Source: Nocardiopsis endophytica (lineage in GTDB: Bacteria > Actinomycetota > Actinomycetes > Streptosporangiales > Streptosporangiaceae). Taken from it: a stretch of DNA of 40,654 bases. Of the stretch, positions 17,000-26,400 are shown in pieces. Below the pieces are notes generated by a model, which was not told where the DNA came from, did no database searches, and saw only the letters and a list, made by a program, of their open reading frames with translations. The stretch covers positions 1 to 40,654 of the forward strand of contig NZ_JAQFWQ010000063.1 of NCBI RefSeq assembly GCF_027706725.1, read 5' to 3'. The translations under genes were made by a program, and so were the position numbers. Positions within the stretch are counted from its first letter, which is position 1, and every line of letters starts with the position of its first letter.

Positions 17000-17701
17000 A
17001 TGCTCGACATGTCGGTCCAGGGCTGGCAGCAGCTCCTCGCGCTGCTCACGGCCCTGGTGCTGTGCTCCCTCATCGGCCTCGAGCGCCAGCTGCAGCACAA
17101 GAGCGCCGGACTGCGCACGCACACCCTCGTCGGCGTCGGCGCCGCGCTGTTCATGCTGGTGAGCAAGTGGGGCTTCGGCGACGTGCTGGAGCTGGACGGG
17201 GTCACGCTGGACCCCTCGCGGCTGGCCGCGCAGATCGTCTCGGGCATGGGCTTCATCGGCGCCGGCCTGATCTTCGTCCGCCGGGACGTGGTGCGCGGCC
17301 TGACCACCGCGGCCACCGTGTGGGTGGTCGCGGCCGTGGGCACCGCCGCCGGGGCGGGGCTGTGGCTGCTGGCGGCGGCGGTGACCGCCATGCACTTCCT
17401 GGTCGCCTACGCCTACCCCTACCTGACCCGGCGCATCACCCGCTCGGCCCCGGACACCGTCGTCTTCGAGATCGAGTACCGGGACCGGCAGGGGGCGCTG
17501 CGGGGGATCCTCACCGAGGCGACCTCGCGCGGGTTCGACGTGCGGGACGTGCGCACCCACCGCAGCCGCGACGGCGGCGTCATCGAGCTCGTGCTGACCG
17601 TGGTCGGGCGGGCCGAGCCGCCCGCGCTGGCGGCGGCGCTGGCCGCCCTGGACGGCGTGCTGTCGGTGCAGACCGCCGACCCGGACGACGTGGAGGGCTG
17701 A
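17000..17701 (+). CDS. MgtC/SapB-family membrane protein
   Basis: 233 residues. The N-terminal MgtC domain has about five helices (to residue 145) with the family motifs LIGLERQLQHKSAGLRTHTLVG and SGMGFIGAGLIFVRRD...VRGLTTAATVWV. The C-terminal ~80 residues look like the soluble ACT-like domain (FEIEYRDRQGALRGILTEA). MgtC proteins act in magnesium-limited growth and membrane potential or ATP-synthase control in pathogens; the role here is unknown. TAGTGC lies 6 nt before the ATG, a weaker form of the leaderless pattern seen at other genes in the window. It converges on the kinase gene. Confidence 0.9.
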   Translation: MLDMSVQGWQQLLALLTALVLCSLIGLERQLQHKSAGLRTHTLVGVGAALFMLVSKWGFGDVLELDGVTLDPSRLAAQIVSGMGFIGAGLIFVRRDVVRGLTTAATVWVVAAVGTAAGAGLWLLAAAVTAMHFLVAYAYPYLTRRITRSAPDTVVFEIEYRDRQGALRGILTEATSRGFDVRDVRTHRSRDGGVIELVLTVVGRAEPPALAAALAALDGVLSVQTADPDDVEG

Positions 17702-17740
17702 ACCGGCGGCCGCCCGTGCCGACCGCGGCGGGCGGCGGCC

Positions 17741-19507
17741 TCAGGTCAGCTTCGGGTCGCCCCAAACGGCGGTGGAGCCGCCGCAGTCGCCGGACCACTT
17801 GACCGTCAGGCGCAGCCGCAGCACCCCGGACACGTCCGCGTTCAGCTCGGCGGGCTCGCCGGGGCCGGCGGTGGCCGACGCGAGCCGCTCGCCGTCCCCG
17901 GTCACGGTGAACCGCGCCGTCCCCGCCCCTGAGGCGCCGTCGGCGACGCCGACCGTCGCCGCGAACGCGGAGGACCCGCGGCCCAGGTTGTACTCGGCCA
18001 CCGACGCGCCGCAGCGGCCGGACACCAGCAGGGACTCCTTGTAGCGGACCTCGTCCAGGTCGGCGGAGCCGGAGCTGTAGGCCGAGGCCGGGAGGATGGT
18101 CGAGCGGGCCGACAGGGATTCGCCGGGCCGGGAGTTGACCCGGTCCTTCCCGTCGCCCTTGTCGTCCTTGTCGTCGCCCGCCGAGGGCGAGGCCGATGTG
18201 GACGCCGACGCCGACGGCTTCGGGGAGGGGCTCTCCCTCCCGGACCGCGCGTCGTCCTGCCGCCCGCCGCCGGCGGCCGACGGGTCGCCGCCCGCCTGCA
18301 CCTCGGTGCCGCTCATGCGGTCGTAGAGCATCCACCCGGCGGTGCCCGCGCCCGCCATCAGGAGCAGGACCAGGGCCGCGACACCCGCGACGAGGGCCAC
18401 GCGCCTGCCCGCGCCCTTCTTCCCCGCGGTGTTCGCGGACGCCTGCGGGCCGCCGTGCCCCTGGGCGGCGTGCGGTCCGGGTACGCCACCGGAGGCCGCC
18501 TTCGCCTGGCGCCTGGGGCGGGCGTCCCTGCCGCGCGGGCGGCCCCCTCCGCGCCTCTCGTCGGGCACCGTGGGTTCGGCCCGGGGGTCGGCGGCGGGCG
18601 GCGCGGGGGTGTAGGCGGGGCCTCCCGCTCCCGTGATCAGCGCGCGCAGCCCGCGCACCCATTCCGCGGCCGAGGGCCGGTCCTCCGGTTCGACGGAGAA
18701 CACCGCCAGCGCGCGCTCGACGGCGGACGGGTCGGCGCCCGCCAGCATGGGCAGGCCGCGGAAGGCCTCGCGCATCTGCTCCGGGGCCGGGTAGGGGTCC
18801 TGTCCCGTGAGCGCGAAGAACACGATGGCGCCGAAGGCGTAGCGGTCTGTCGCCGCGGAGTACTCCCCGATGAAGACCTCGGGGGCCGCATAGCCGGGCG
18901 TGAACCAGGGCGTGCGGGTGACGTGGCGCGCCGAGATGCGGCTCAGCCCGAAGTCGACCAGGGTGATGGAGCCGTCCCCGCCGAACATGAGGTTGCCGGG
19001 CGACAGGTCCCCGTGCACGACCGGGCGGCCCGAGGGGGTCGCCCGGCCCGAGTGCAGGTGGTCGATGGTGTCCCCGACGCCCTCCAGGCCGGCCAGCAGC
19101 GCGTCCGCGGCCTCGGGGCCGTCGACGGCGTGCTCGGCGCGCCAATCCCGCAGGGGGACCCCGTCGACGTAGTTCATGACCAGGAACAGGGAGCGGTCGG
19201 CGGGGTTCGCGGCGCCGGGAGGGTGCTCGCGGGCGCCCTCGAAATTCTCCCGGATGCCGACCACGCCCGGGTGGTTGATGAAGCGCAGGAGCTCGGCCTG
19301 CTCGCCCCAGCGCGCGCTGAGGTCGGCGAACTGCCGCTCGTCGGCGGCGATCTCGGCGTGGAGGGCCTTGACGATCACGGGCTCGGTGTGTCCGGCAAGG
19401 ACCACCTCGGCCAGGTGGAGGGTTCCCTCCCCACCCCTGCCGACCTGGCGGACCAGGCGGTACTTGTCCGGCTGGTGGTCGGGGCCGACGAACAGGTCGG
19501 TACTCAC
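17741..19507 (-). CDS. Transmembrane serine/threonine protein kinase
   Basis: 588 residues. Kinase domain about 16-285: Gly loop GRGGEG (23-28), ATP lysine K47 in VIVKALH, catalytic loop VHGDLSPGN with D167 and N172, and DFG at 185-187. The loop reads HGD instead of HRD, so it lacks the RD arginine. An Ala/Pro/basic linker leads to one transmembrane helix (about 368-390), a Ser/Asp/Lys-rich stalk and an extracellular beta-rich domain with two cysteines but no PASTA repeats. It is probably a sensor kinase for an unknown signal. The GTG at 19507 has no strong ribosome site. TACCCT at 19605-19610 is a likely -10. Confidence 0.88.
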   Translation of the reverse strand: MSTDLFVGPDHQPDKYRLVRQVGRGGEGTLHLAEVVLAGHTEPVIVKALHAEIAADERQFADLSARWGEQAELLRFINHPGVVGIRENFEGAREHPPGAANPADRSLFLVMNYVDGVPLRDWRAEHAVDGPEAADALLAGLEGVGDTIDHLHSGRATPSGRPVVHGDLSPGNLMFGGDGSITLVDFGLSRISARHVTRTPWFTPGYAAPEVFIGEYSAATDRYAFGAIVFFALTGQDPYPAPEQMREAFRGLPMLAGADPSAVERALAVFSVEPEDRPSAAEWVRGLRALITGAGGPAYTPAPPAADPRAEPTVPDERRGGGRPRGRDARPRRQAKAASGGVPGPHAAQGHGGPQASANTAGKKGAGRRVALVAGVAALVLLLMAGAGTAGWMLYDRMSGTEVQAGGDPSAAGGGRQDDARSGRESPSPKPSASASTSASPSAGDDKDDKGDGKDRVNSRPGESLSARSTILPASAYSSGSADLDEVRYKESLLVSGRCGASVAEYNLGRGSSAFAATVGVADGASGAGTARFTVTGDGERLASATAGPGEPAELNADVSGVLRLRLTVKWSGDCGGSTAVWGDPKLT

Positions 19508-19851
19508 GGATGCGCCTACCGGGTCGGGGTCGTGCGGAGTCGGGGCCGCGCCCGCGCTCCCGCGGCGGGGGTCACGCGGGGAGGGGAAGGGGCGGCACCG
19601 CACAAGGGTAGGGGCACGTGGGGCGGGGCCGGCAATCGGGGCGGGCCGTATACCCCGCGCCCGCGGCGGCCTCCTGCGCCTCCCCGGCGCGGCCACAACC
19701 GGCCCACCGGCCTCACCTGCGGCGATCCCGGGACCGACGGCCCCTGCGGCATCCGCCATACGCCGTTCAAAATGCGGATCACACTCGTTGGGGACGGGGT
19801 GCCACAGTGGCGCCTCACGGTTCCGGGCACGACCGGGCGGGAGGCACGGGC
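19508..19851. other. Divergent promoter region of the kinase and hypothetical genes
   Basis: 344 bp without a gene. On the minus strand TTGCCG (19630-19635) and TACCCT (19605-19610), 19 nt apart, could be the kinase promoter. On the plus side a less GC-rich patch near 19765-19795 probably holds the other promoter, but I cannot define it. Confidence 0.4.
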
Positions 19852-20175
19852 ATGCAGGCGAAGACGGAGCACGACGGCCGGGAGCGCCGCGCGCAGCGCA
19901 CGGGCCGCTGGCTGGCCGTGGTGGAGGAGTCCCAAGGGCGGGGCGGGCGGGTGCTCGCCGAGACCCTGGAGTGGACCTACGAGGACCGGGACGAGGCCCA
20001 GGCCGCGGCGCTGGAGCTGGCGCGGACGCACACGATGCCGGGGCCGCTGTCGCCCCGGGGGCGGATCATCACGCGGGACGGCGACGACTGCTACCGGGTG
20101 TACGTGCAGGGCAGGGCGAGCGTCTTCCACTTCACGGTGCGGGTGCTGCAGGTGGCCCAGATCAGTGCCCGGTGA
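19852..20175 (+). CDS. Hypothetical protein, 107 aa
   Basis: A soluble protein with no signal or membrane segment. The N-terminus is charged (MQAKTEHDGRERRAQRTGRW), then come WLAVVEESQGRGGRVLAETLEW, a helix rich in Ala/Glu and a beta-rich end (RGRIITRDGDDCYRVYVQG). I do not recognise a characterised family. The ATG at 19852 has GGGAGG about 8 nt upstream, and codon use is normal for the genome, so it is a real gene. It stands alone, divergent from the kinase. Confidence 0.75.
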   Translation: MQAKTEHDGRERRAQRTGRWLAVVEESQGRGGRVLAETLEWTYEDRDEAQAAALELARTHTMPGPLSPRGRIITRDGDDCYRVYVQGRASVFHFTVRVLQVAQISAR

Positions 20176-20512
20176 CGGGGGCCGGCCTTCGGGGCCCATC
20201 GGGCGCCGGGCACATGCCGCGGGAATCGCGAGCGGCGATCCGACCGTGAGAAGGGCGGTCAGGTGGTGCGACCGCCACCATCGCCGCGCTCTACACGGTT
20301 GCACTCGGTCGGCTCCTCGGCCCTGGCGGACCAAGCCTGCCTAGGACCTGTCTGTAGTCCTGTGGCGTCCCGCCGGTGCGGGCCCTATCCGGCCCGGATT
20401 CCCGTTGATCTCGGGAATTTCGCCCCTAAAACCGCGCTTGTAGGGGCGTTTTTCCCGAGATCAACACGGGGGTGTCCATCGCGCCTGTCCGTGCCGCCGT
20501 CCCGGGCGGGCG
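20176..20512. other. Intergenic region containing palindromic element B
   Basis: 337 bp between the hypothetical gene and the convergent DsbA-like gene. Apart from the element at 20404-20465 I find no gene. The hypothetical gene presumably terminates here, but no stronger hairpin than element B was seen. Confidence 0.45.
20404..20465. repeat. Palindromic intergenic element, copy B
   Basis: Outer arms of 14 bp (20404-20417 GTTGATCTCGGGAA, 20452-20465) and an inner stem of 8 bp (20421-20428 CGCCCCTA with 20441-20448) close a 12-nt loop, separated by TTT on each side. The core TGATCTCG...CGAGATCA spans 58 nt. The right half nearly matches that of copy A, which shows shared descent. Confidence 0.78.
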
Positions 20513-21811
20513 TCAGCGCGCCTCGGTGTCGACCTCTCCGGGGGCGGCATCGAGGATCTGGGACTGCAGGTCGGTGGTGAACGGGTCGACCGACGAGCCG
20601 TTGATGTAGACCGCGGGCGTCCCGGAGAACGCGTCCGTGCCCGAGTACCGGCCCATCACCGCGTCGGTGGCGTTCATGAGCGCGTACACGGCGCTGCCGC
20701 TGGGCGCGCCGGCGCCGTTCACCTCGGCGTCGGCCGCCGCCACCTCCTCGTCGATACGGGTGGCGAACTCCGGGTCGTCGATGCCCACCTGCTCACCGAT
20801 GGACTTCAGCTCCTCGGCGCTGAACCCCTCCTCCCCTTCGGCGGGCTGGGCGTCGAACAGACGGTCCTGGTATTCCAGGAACGAACCGTACTCGGCGGCG
20901 ACGATCGCCGCCGCGCCCGCGCGCAGCGAGTTCTCCGCCATCGTCCCGCCCTGGGTGGTGAACATACTGACGGGCCGGTAGTGCACGGTCGCCTCGCCGT
21001 CGGACCCCATGTCCTCCAGCAGGCCTCCGCTCTCGGTGTGGAACTCCTTGCAGGGCGGGCACTGGAAGTCCATGTAGACCTCGACGACGGGGGCGTCCGT
21101 GCCCGGCTCGGCGAGCACGACGCTGCCGTCGTCCTGCTGCACCTGCAGCCCGTCGGCGGACACCGCCCCTCCGTCACCGCCGGAGCCGCCGAAGCCGCCG
21201 CGCAGGAAGAAGACGACGCCGACCACCGCCACCAGGACGATCACGAGGCCGCCCGCGACCAGGCCGATGACGAGCCCGGTCTTGGACTTCTTCTGCGGCC
21301 GGCCCGGCTGGCCCGGATACCCCTGCGGCGGGTAGGGCGGCTGCTGCGGCCCTCCGGGGCCGTTGGGCGCGCCGGGGCCGTTGGGCGCGCCGGGGCCGCC
21401 GGGCGCCCCCGGCGGTCCGGGAGGCCCAGCAGGAGGCCCAGGGGGCGCGCCCTGCGGGGCGCCGGGCGGAGGGCCGGGAGGCGCGCCGGGACCGCCCGGG
21501 GGCGGACCGGCGGGACCGGGTCCTCCTGGCGGCGGCCCGGCGGGCTGCCCGCCCTGTGGGCCGGGGGCTCCCTGCGGGGGCCCATAGCCGGAGGGCTGGG
21601 GTCCGGAAGGCGGCCGCCCGGGATCCTGCGGACCGGGAGGCTGCTGTCCCGGCGGCGGACCGGGCGGACCTGCCGGGCCGTGCTGTCCGGGCTGTGCAGG
21701 CTGTCCGGGAATCGGGGGACCCGCCGGTGCACCGGGAGGAGTGGGCCCACCCGGCCCGGGGCCGTACTGCGGGGGCTGGGAGTTCCGGTCGCCGTCGGGC
21801 TGCTGGTTCAC
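20513..21811 (-). CDS. Membrane-anchored DsbA-like thioredoxin protein with Gly/Pro-rich N-terminus
   Basis: 432 residues. The first ~170 are almost entirely Pro, Gly, Gln and Ala in collagen-like GPP/GAP runs, presumably cytosolic. A KKSK stop-transfer charge cluster and one helix (about 179-200, LVIGLVAGGLVIVLVAVVGVV) follow. The outer domain is a DsbA/DsbG-like thioredoxin fold with FQCPPCKEFH (Cys about 250 and 253) and the cis-Pro segment FSGTPAVYING. It probably oxidises or isomerises disulfides of exported proteins; actinobacterial relatives are often annotated as thioredoxin domain-containing. The start is a GTG at 21811; TATCGT at 21870-21875 is a possible -10. Confidence 0.85.
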   Translation of the reverse strand: MNQQPDGDRNSQPPQYGPGPGGPTPPGAPAGPPIPGQPAQPGQHGPAGPPGPPPGQQPPGPQDPGRPPSGPQPSGYGPPQGAPGPQGGQPAGPPPGGPGPAGPPPGGPGAPPGPPPGAPQGAPPGPPAGPPGPPGAPGGPGAPNGPGAPNGPGGPQQPPYPPQGYPGQPGRPQKKSKTGLVIGLVAGGLVIVLVAVVGVVFFLRGGFGGSGGDGGAVSADGLQVQQDDGSVVLAEPGTDAPVVEVYMDFQCPPCKEFHTESGGLLEDMGSDGEATVHYRPVSMFTTQGGTMAENSLRAGAAAIVAAEYGSFLEYQDRLFDAQPAEGEEGFSAEELKSIGEQVGIDDPEFATRIDEEVAAADAEVNGAGAPSGSAVYALMNATDAVMGRYSGTDAFSGTPAVYINGSSVDPFTTDLQSQILDAAPGEVDTEAR

Positions 21812-22070
21812 GTGCTGCTCGCAATGCTCCGGGGTCGCGGGTATGCGGCCCCGTCAGGGCCGCCGGGCCACGATAACCGCTCCGACAGGGGTGTTCGCGC
21901 GCCCAGGGCCTTCCCCCGCGCCGTGGAGGGGCGCCCCGGGCGGGGGCCGCGCATCTGACTCAGACCCCCGGTGGGCCCGGTCCCGTTCCCCGGAACGGCG
22001 GCCGGGTTCGGACTCTCCCCCGCGCCCCGCAGGATCGGCGAATCCGTCCGATTCGGTCCCCGGTCGTCGC

Positions 22071-22076
22071 TAGGTT
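22071..22076 (+). promoter_or_regulatory. -10 box for leaderless ung
   Basis: TAGGTT lies 7 nt before the ATG at 22084, and TAGGTTTGTCCGC closely resembles the tldD arrangement TAGGTTGTCCCGC. No Shine-Dalgarno is visible. Confidence 0.62.
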
Positions 22077-22083
22077 TGTCCGC

Positions 22084-22755
22084 ATGGGACGACCGCTGAA
22101 CGAGATCATGGACAAGGGCTGGGCCGAAGCCCTGGAACCGGTTGCCGACAAGATCGAGGAGATGGGCGCCTTCCTGCGCCAAGAGGTCGCCGACGGGCGC
22201 ACCTACCTCCCGGCCGGTGAGAACGTGCTGCGCGCCTTCCAGCAGCCGTTCGACGACGTGCGCGTGCTGATCGTGGGGCAGGACCCCTACCCCACCCCCG
22301 GGCACGCGATCGGGCTGAGCTTCGCGGTGGCCCCCGACGTCAGGCTCCCCGGCAGCCTGCGCAACATCTTCCAGGAGTACTGCGACGACCTGGGGCTGCC
22401 CAAGCCCTCCAACGGCGACCTCACGCCGTGGACCAAGCAGGGCGTGCTGCTGCTCAACAGGGCGCTGACGGTGATGCCGGGCAAGCCCGCCTCGCACCGG
22501 GGCAAGGGCTGGGAGGAGGTCACCGACCAGGCCATCCGCGCCCTCGCGGCGCGCGACAAGCCGATGGTGGCGATCCTGTGGGGCCGGGACGCGCGCAACC
22601 TGCGCCCGCTGATGCCGGAAGTCCCGTGCGTGGAGTCGACGCACCCCAGCCCCATGTCGGCCAAGAACGGCTTCTTCGGCTCGCGCCCGTTCAGCCGGGC
22701 CAACGCGATGCTGCAGGAGCGGGGCGGCGAGCCGGTCGACTGGCGCCTGCCCTAG
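22084..22755 (+). CDS. ung: Uracil-DNA glycosylase (family 1)
   Basis: 223 residues, standard UNG size. The water-activating motif is [11 protein letters not shown] (Asp about 67), the uracil/DNA-binding motif HPSPMSA starts near residue 187, and the [11 protein letters not shown] strand is typical. It excises uracil from DNA as the first step of base-excision repair. The ATG at 22084 appears leaderless. It converges on the VOC gene with a hairpin between. Confidence 0.96.
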   Translation: MGRPLNEIMDKGWAEALEPVADKIEEMGAFLRQEVADGRTYLPAGENVLRAFQQPFDDVRVLIVGQDPYPTPGHAIGLSFAVAPDVRLPGSLRNIFQEYCDDLGLPKPSNGDLTPWTKQGVLLLNRALTVMPGKPASHRGKGWEEVTDQAIRALAARDKPMVAILWGRDARNLRPLMPEVPCVESTHPSPMSAKNGFFGSRPFSRANAMLQERGGEPVDWRLP

Positions 22756-22766
22756 CGGAGTCCCGT

Positions 22767-22804
22767 CCGATGGCCGGGCCGTTCGCCTGCGGGCCGGCCA
22801 TCGG
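22767..22804. terminator. Bidirectional hairpin between ung and the VOC gene
   Basis: A perfect 11-bp stem (22767-22777 with 22794-22804) and 16-nt loop lies between two convergent genes. Confidence 0.6.
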
Positions 22805-22821
22805 GCACCGGAACGGGGCCG

Positions 22822-23220
22822 TCAGGGCTCCCGGCCGTAGACCTCGGGGATCTCCTCGTCGCTGAGCTCGATGCAGAACTCGTTGCCCTCGGGGTCGGCC
22901 ATGAGCCAGAAGCCGCCCCCGTTGTCGCGGCGGAAGTCCTCCAGCACCGTCGCACCGAGGTCGACCAGGCGCTGCTTCTCGTCCTCGCGCCGGATGCCGC
23001 GCGGCCCCAGGTCCAGGTGAACGCGGTTCTTGACGGCCTTGCCCTCGGGCACCCGCAGGAACAGCAGCTCGGGGCGGCCGTCCGCCGCGACCACCTCCGC
23101 CTCGTCTCCGCCGGGGGCGTTCTCCGGGCCGGTCTCCCCGCCCACGACCTCGGCCCAGAAGCGGGCCAGTGTGTACGGGTCGGCGCAGTCGAAGGTAACG
23201 GCGCGGATGTAGGACGGCAT
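22822..23220 (-). CDS. VOC (glyoxalase-like) family protein
   Basis: 132 residues. The opening VTFDCADPYTLARFWAEVVGG and the ending GNGGGFWLMADPEGNEFCIEL-type pattern (NNGGGFWLMADPEGNEF) are the paired beta-alpha-beta-beta-beta units of small actinobacterial VOC proteins. The HLDLG motif and the terminal Glu could be metal ligands. The substrate is unknown; such proteins range from dioxygenase-like enzymes to resistance proteins. The ATG at 23220 has GGAGG upstream. It is divergent from the NACHT gene. Confidence 0.85.
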   Translation of the reverse strand: MPSYIRAVTFDCADPYTLARFWAEVVGGETGPENAPGGDEAEVVAADGRPELLFLRVPEGKAVKNRVHLDLGPRGIRREDEKQRLVDLGATVLEDFRRDNGGGFWLMADPEGNEFCIELSDEEIPEVYGREP

Positions 23221-23415
23221 GAGGCCTCCAGGAAGGTCCGGTCCCCGCCGCACCGTGCACCGCCCCCGGGCGCCCCTCGTGGCCGCCGACGGCCGGAGCC
23301 CCTGCGGCAGGGGGCTTTGCGTGGCATGCTCGCATCGCGGACTGACAGGATGAAAGCCGTTTTCCGCACACGGAACGCACCCGTCGCCCCCGGACGAGGA
23401 GAGGCCGCCCCCCAC

Positions 23416-26400
23416 ATGGCGAAGAAGCAGTTGAGCTACGCGGACGCGCTGAAGGTCCTGGGCAGGGACGAGCCCGCCCTTCTGGACTTCGCGGAGATGC
23501 TGGTCGACGGCGGACTGGGCGCGCTGGGCGTGCCGGACCTGTTCGGGGTGCGCAGCGAGCTGGTGAAGAAGGGCCGTGAGGCGATCCTGCCGCTGCGGGA
23601 GAAGATCACCGGTGTCAGCAGGATGACCCGCATGGAGCGCATCGAGGCGGCGCTGAAGATCATCGCGGTGGAAGCGTTCTTCTCGGCGGTCGAGGAGGTG
23701 CTGGACGAGCCCGGTAGCCCGCTGGCGATGAAGGACCTGCGGCTCACCCGCGAGTCCCAGTTGCAGATCGCCGACGGTGTGCGGCCTCTGGAGGAGGACG
23801 TGCTGCGGATCGAGGACGGGGTCCTGGAGGTCTCCGGGGGCGAGCTGTCCCCCACGGCCTACGGGCACCACCGGAGGATCGTCCGGGACCTGCGGGAGCA
23901 CGTCGAGCAGAGCGAGGCCTTCGGGCGGCTGGACGGCGCCGGCCGCGAAGCCGTGCTCGCGCGCCTGGACGTCGACGCGATCGCGCCCAAGAGCGCCGCG
24001 AACTACGCGGACAGCCTCCTCGGACTGGCCGCCGACGTCCCGGAGGTGCGCATCTGGGCGCAGATGCAGGCCCAGCGGCGCACCGACGCGGGCATGGAGC
24101 GGGTGGAGACCGGTCTGGCCGCGCTGCGCACCATCCTGGAGCAGGTGTCCAGCGGGGCCGCCCCCGGGCGGCGGCGGGAGGAGCTGGCCACGCTCAACCG
24201 CTCCGTGCTCGACCGGCCCATCCTGCGCACTGCCCCCGCGGGCGCCGGGGTCCCCACCTCCGCCGAGGGCTACCTCTCGCCGCGCGGGCGGTTCACCTGG
24301 AGCCTGGTGGGGACGAACCTCTCCTCGGAGGCGTGGTGGAGGGAGCACGCGACCGCCCACGACGACGTCCAGCTCGTCATCGCCGGGCTGCTGACGCGGC
24401 CGACCGCCCTGCGGTCCCCGATCACCGTCCTCGGCCACCCGGGGGCGGGCAAGTCCAAGCTGACCGAGATGATCGCCGCGCAGCTGCCGCCGTCGGACTT
24501 CATGGCGGTCCGCGTGGAGCTGCGCGGTGTCCGGGCGAACGCACCGATCAGCGACCAGATCGACGACGGACTGCGCGCGTCCCTGCACACGGGGATGTCC
24601 TGGCGCGAGCTGGCCGACGCGGCCGAGGGCGCGCTGCCCGTCGTGATCCTCGACGGGTTCGACGAGCTGCTCCAGGCCACCGGTGTGGACCGGTCGGACT
24701 ACCTGGAGCAGGTGCAGGAGTTCCAGCGGCGGCAGGAGGCGATCGGGCAGCCGGTGGCGGTGATCGTCACCAGCCGGACGGTGGTCGCCGGGCGGATGCG
24801 GTTCCCGGAGAACTGCCCAGTGATCAAGCTGGAGCCGTTCAGCACCGCGCAGATCGGGCGGATGCTGGAGATCTGGAACGACACCCACGAGGAGTCCCTC
24901 GCCGCCCGGGGCCTTTCCCCGACTCCCTTGGAGTCGGTGCTGGCCTACCGGGAGCTGGCCGAGCAGCCGCTGCTGTTGATGATGCTGCTCATCTACGACG
25001 TGGACGCCAACGCCCTGCAGGGCAAGGAGGGCGCGCTGTCGCGCTCCTCCCTGTACGAGGAACTCCTCCGGATGTTCGCCGACCGGGAGATCGACAAGCA
25101 CCGCTCCAACCTCACCGACGAGGAGGCGGAGCGGGCCGTGGAGGGCGAGCTGCGCCGCCTGGAGGTCGTGGCGCTGGCGATGTTCACCCGGCACCGCCAG
25201 ACGATCACGTCGGAGGAGCTGGACAAGGACTTGGAGACGCTGTTCCCGGAGGCGGGCGTCCACCCCGAGGGGGCCGACCTCCACGGCGCGCTGAGCGACG
25301 CGGACCAGGTGCTGGGGCGGTTCTTCTTCGTGCACGAGTCGCGTGCGGAGACGAGGGACCGCGCGGCGAGCGTGTACGAGTTCCTGCACGCGACGTTCGG
25401 CGAGTACCTGGTGGCGCGGTACGCGGCCGCCGTGCTGGAGGGGCTGGTCGAGGACCGGCGCGAGGAGCTCAAGCGTTCTCGGCGGCGGCGGAGCACGCGG
25501 CCCCTGGACTACGGGGAGCTGTACGCCATCACCTCCTATGCGGCGTTCACGTCGCGGGCCGCGGTGGTGGAGTTCCTGGACGACATCTTGGAACAGCGCT
25601 TCGCGGAGGACCCGGATGAGCGGTCGGAGTACATCGACCTGCTGTTGGCGCTATTCCACGAGGCGCCGTACGCCCGCCCGTCCCAGGAGTTCGAGGGGTA
25701 CGAGCCGTGGCGCGCGACCGTGGTGTACCGACAGGCGGCCTACTCGGTGAATCTCGTAGTGCTGCTGGCCTGCTGCGGGGAGACGCTCGACCTCAAGGAG
25801 CTCTTCCCGGATGAGGACCGGATGGCGTGGCGCGGATGGCGGCGGCAGGCGACGATCTGGCGCGGGCTCATGGACGAGGAGTGGCACGGGTTCGTGGACG
25901 CGGTCCGCATCCGGCACGCGGGAGGACTGGGGCGCGAAACGACGACCACCATCGAGCGCGAGCGGGGTGAACCGGTGGTCGTCGGGGAATGCCTGGGCTT
26001 CGAGGTCAGCCCCGAGGGGCCGGGGGACCTCGACATCATCGATCCGTACGAGATCACGGTGTCCTTCGAAGGAGTGACGTCGAAGCTCCTGCGGGGCACG
26101 GCCGTTCGCACGAACGGGACGGCGGCCCGGATGATGCTGATGATGACGCCGATGCTGCGTTATGTGAACGAAGAGGCACTGATCTGGTACGCGGATCCGG
26201 ACGAGCCGACGCGGACATGGAGCGAGACCCACGACATCCTGCGCCTGCGGACCGAGCCGCTGCACGAAGATCTTGGGGGGCGTTACAGGGCTTATAAGCG
26301 GCTCCTGAGCACATCCAATCTCGGCCGCATCGAACTCCTGACCTTAAAACAGGCGGCCAATGATATCGAAACATGGCACGACACCTCGAATCCACGAGAT

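Noticed and set aside
21360-21790. Direct repeats resembling a CRISPR or minisatellite
   Set aside because: They are Gly/Pro codon repeats inside the DsbA-like gene, in frame and without regular spacers.
22822-25389. An 855-codon minus-strand frame extending the VOC gene upstream
   Set aside because: Everything before residue MPSYIRAV lies opposite the NACHT gene. The ATG at 23220 has a good ribosome site and gives the normal VOC length.
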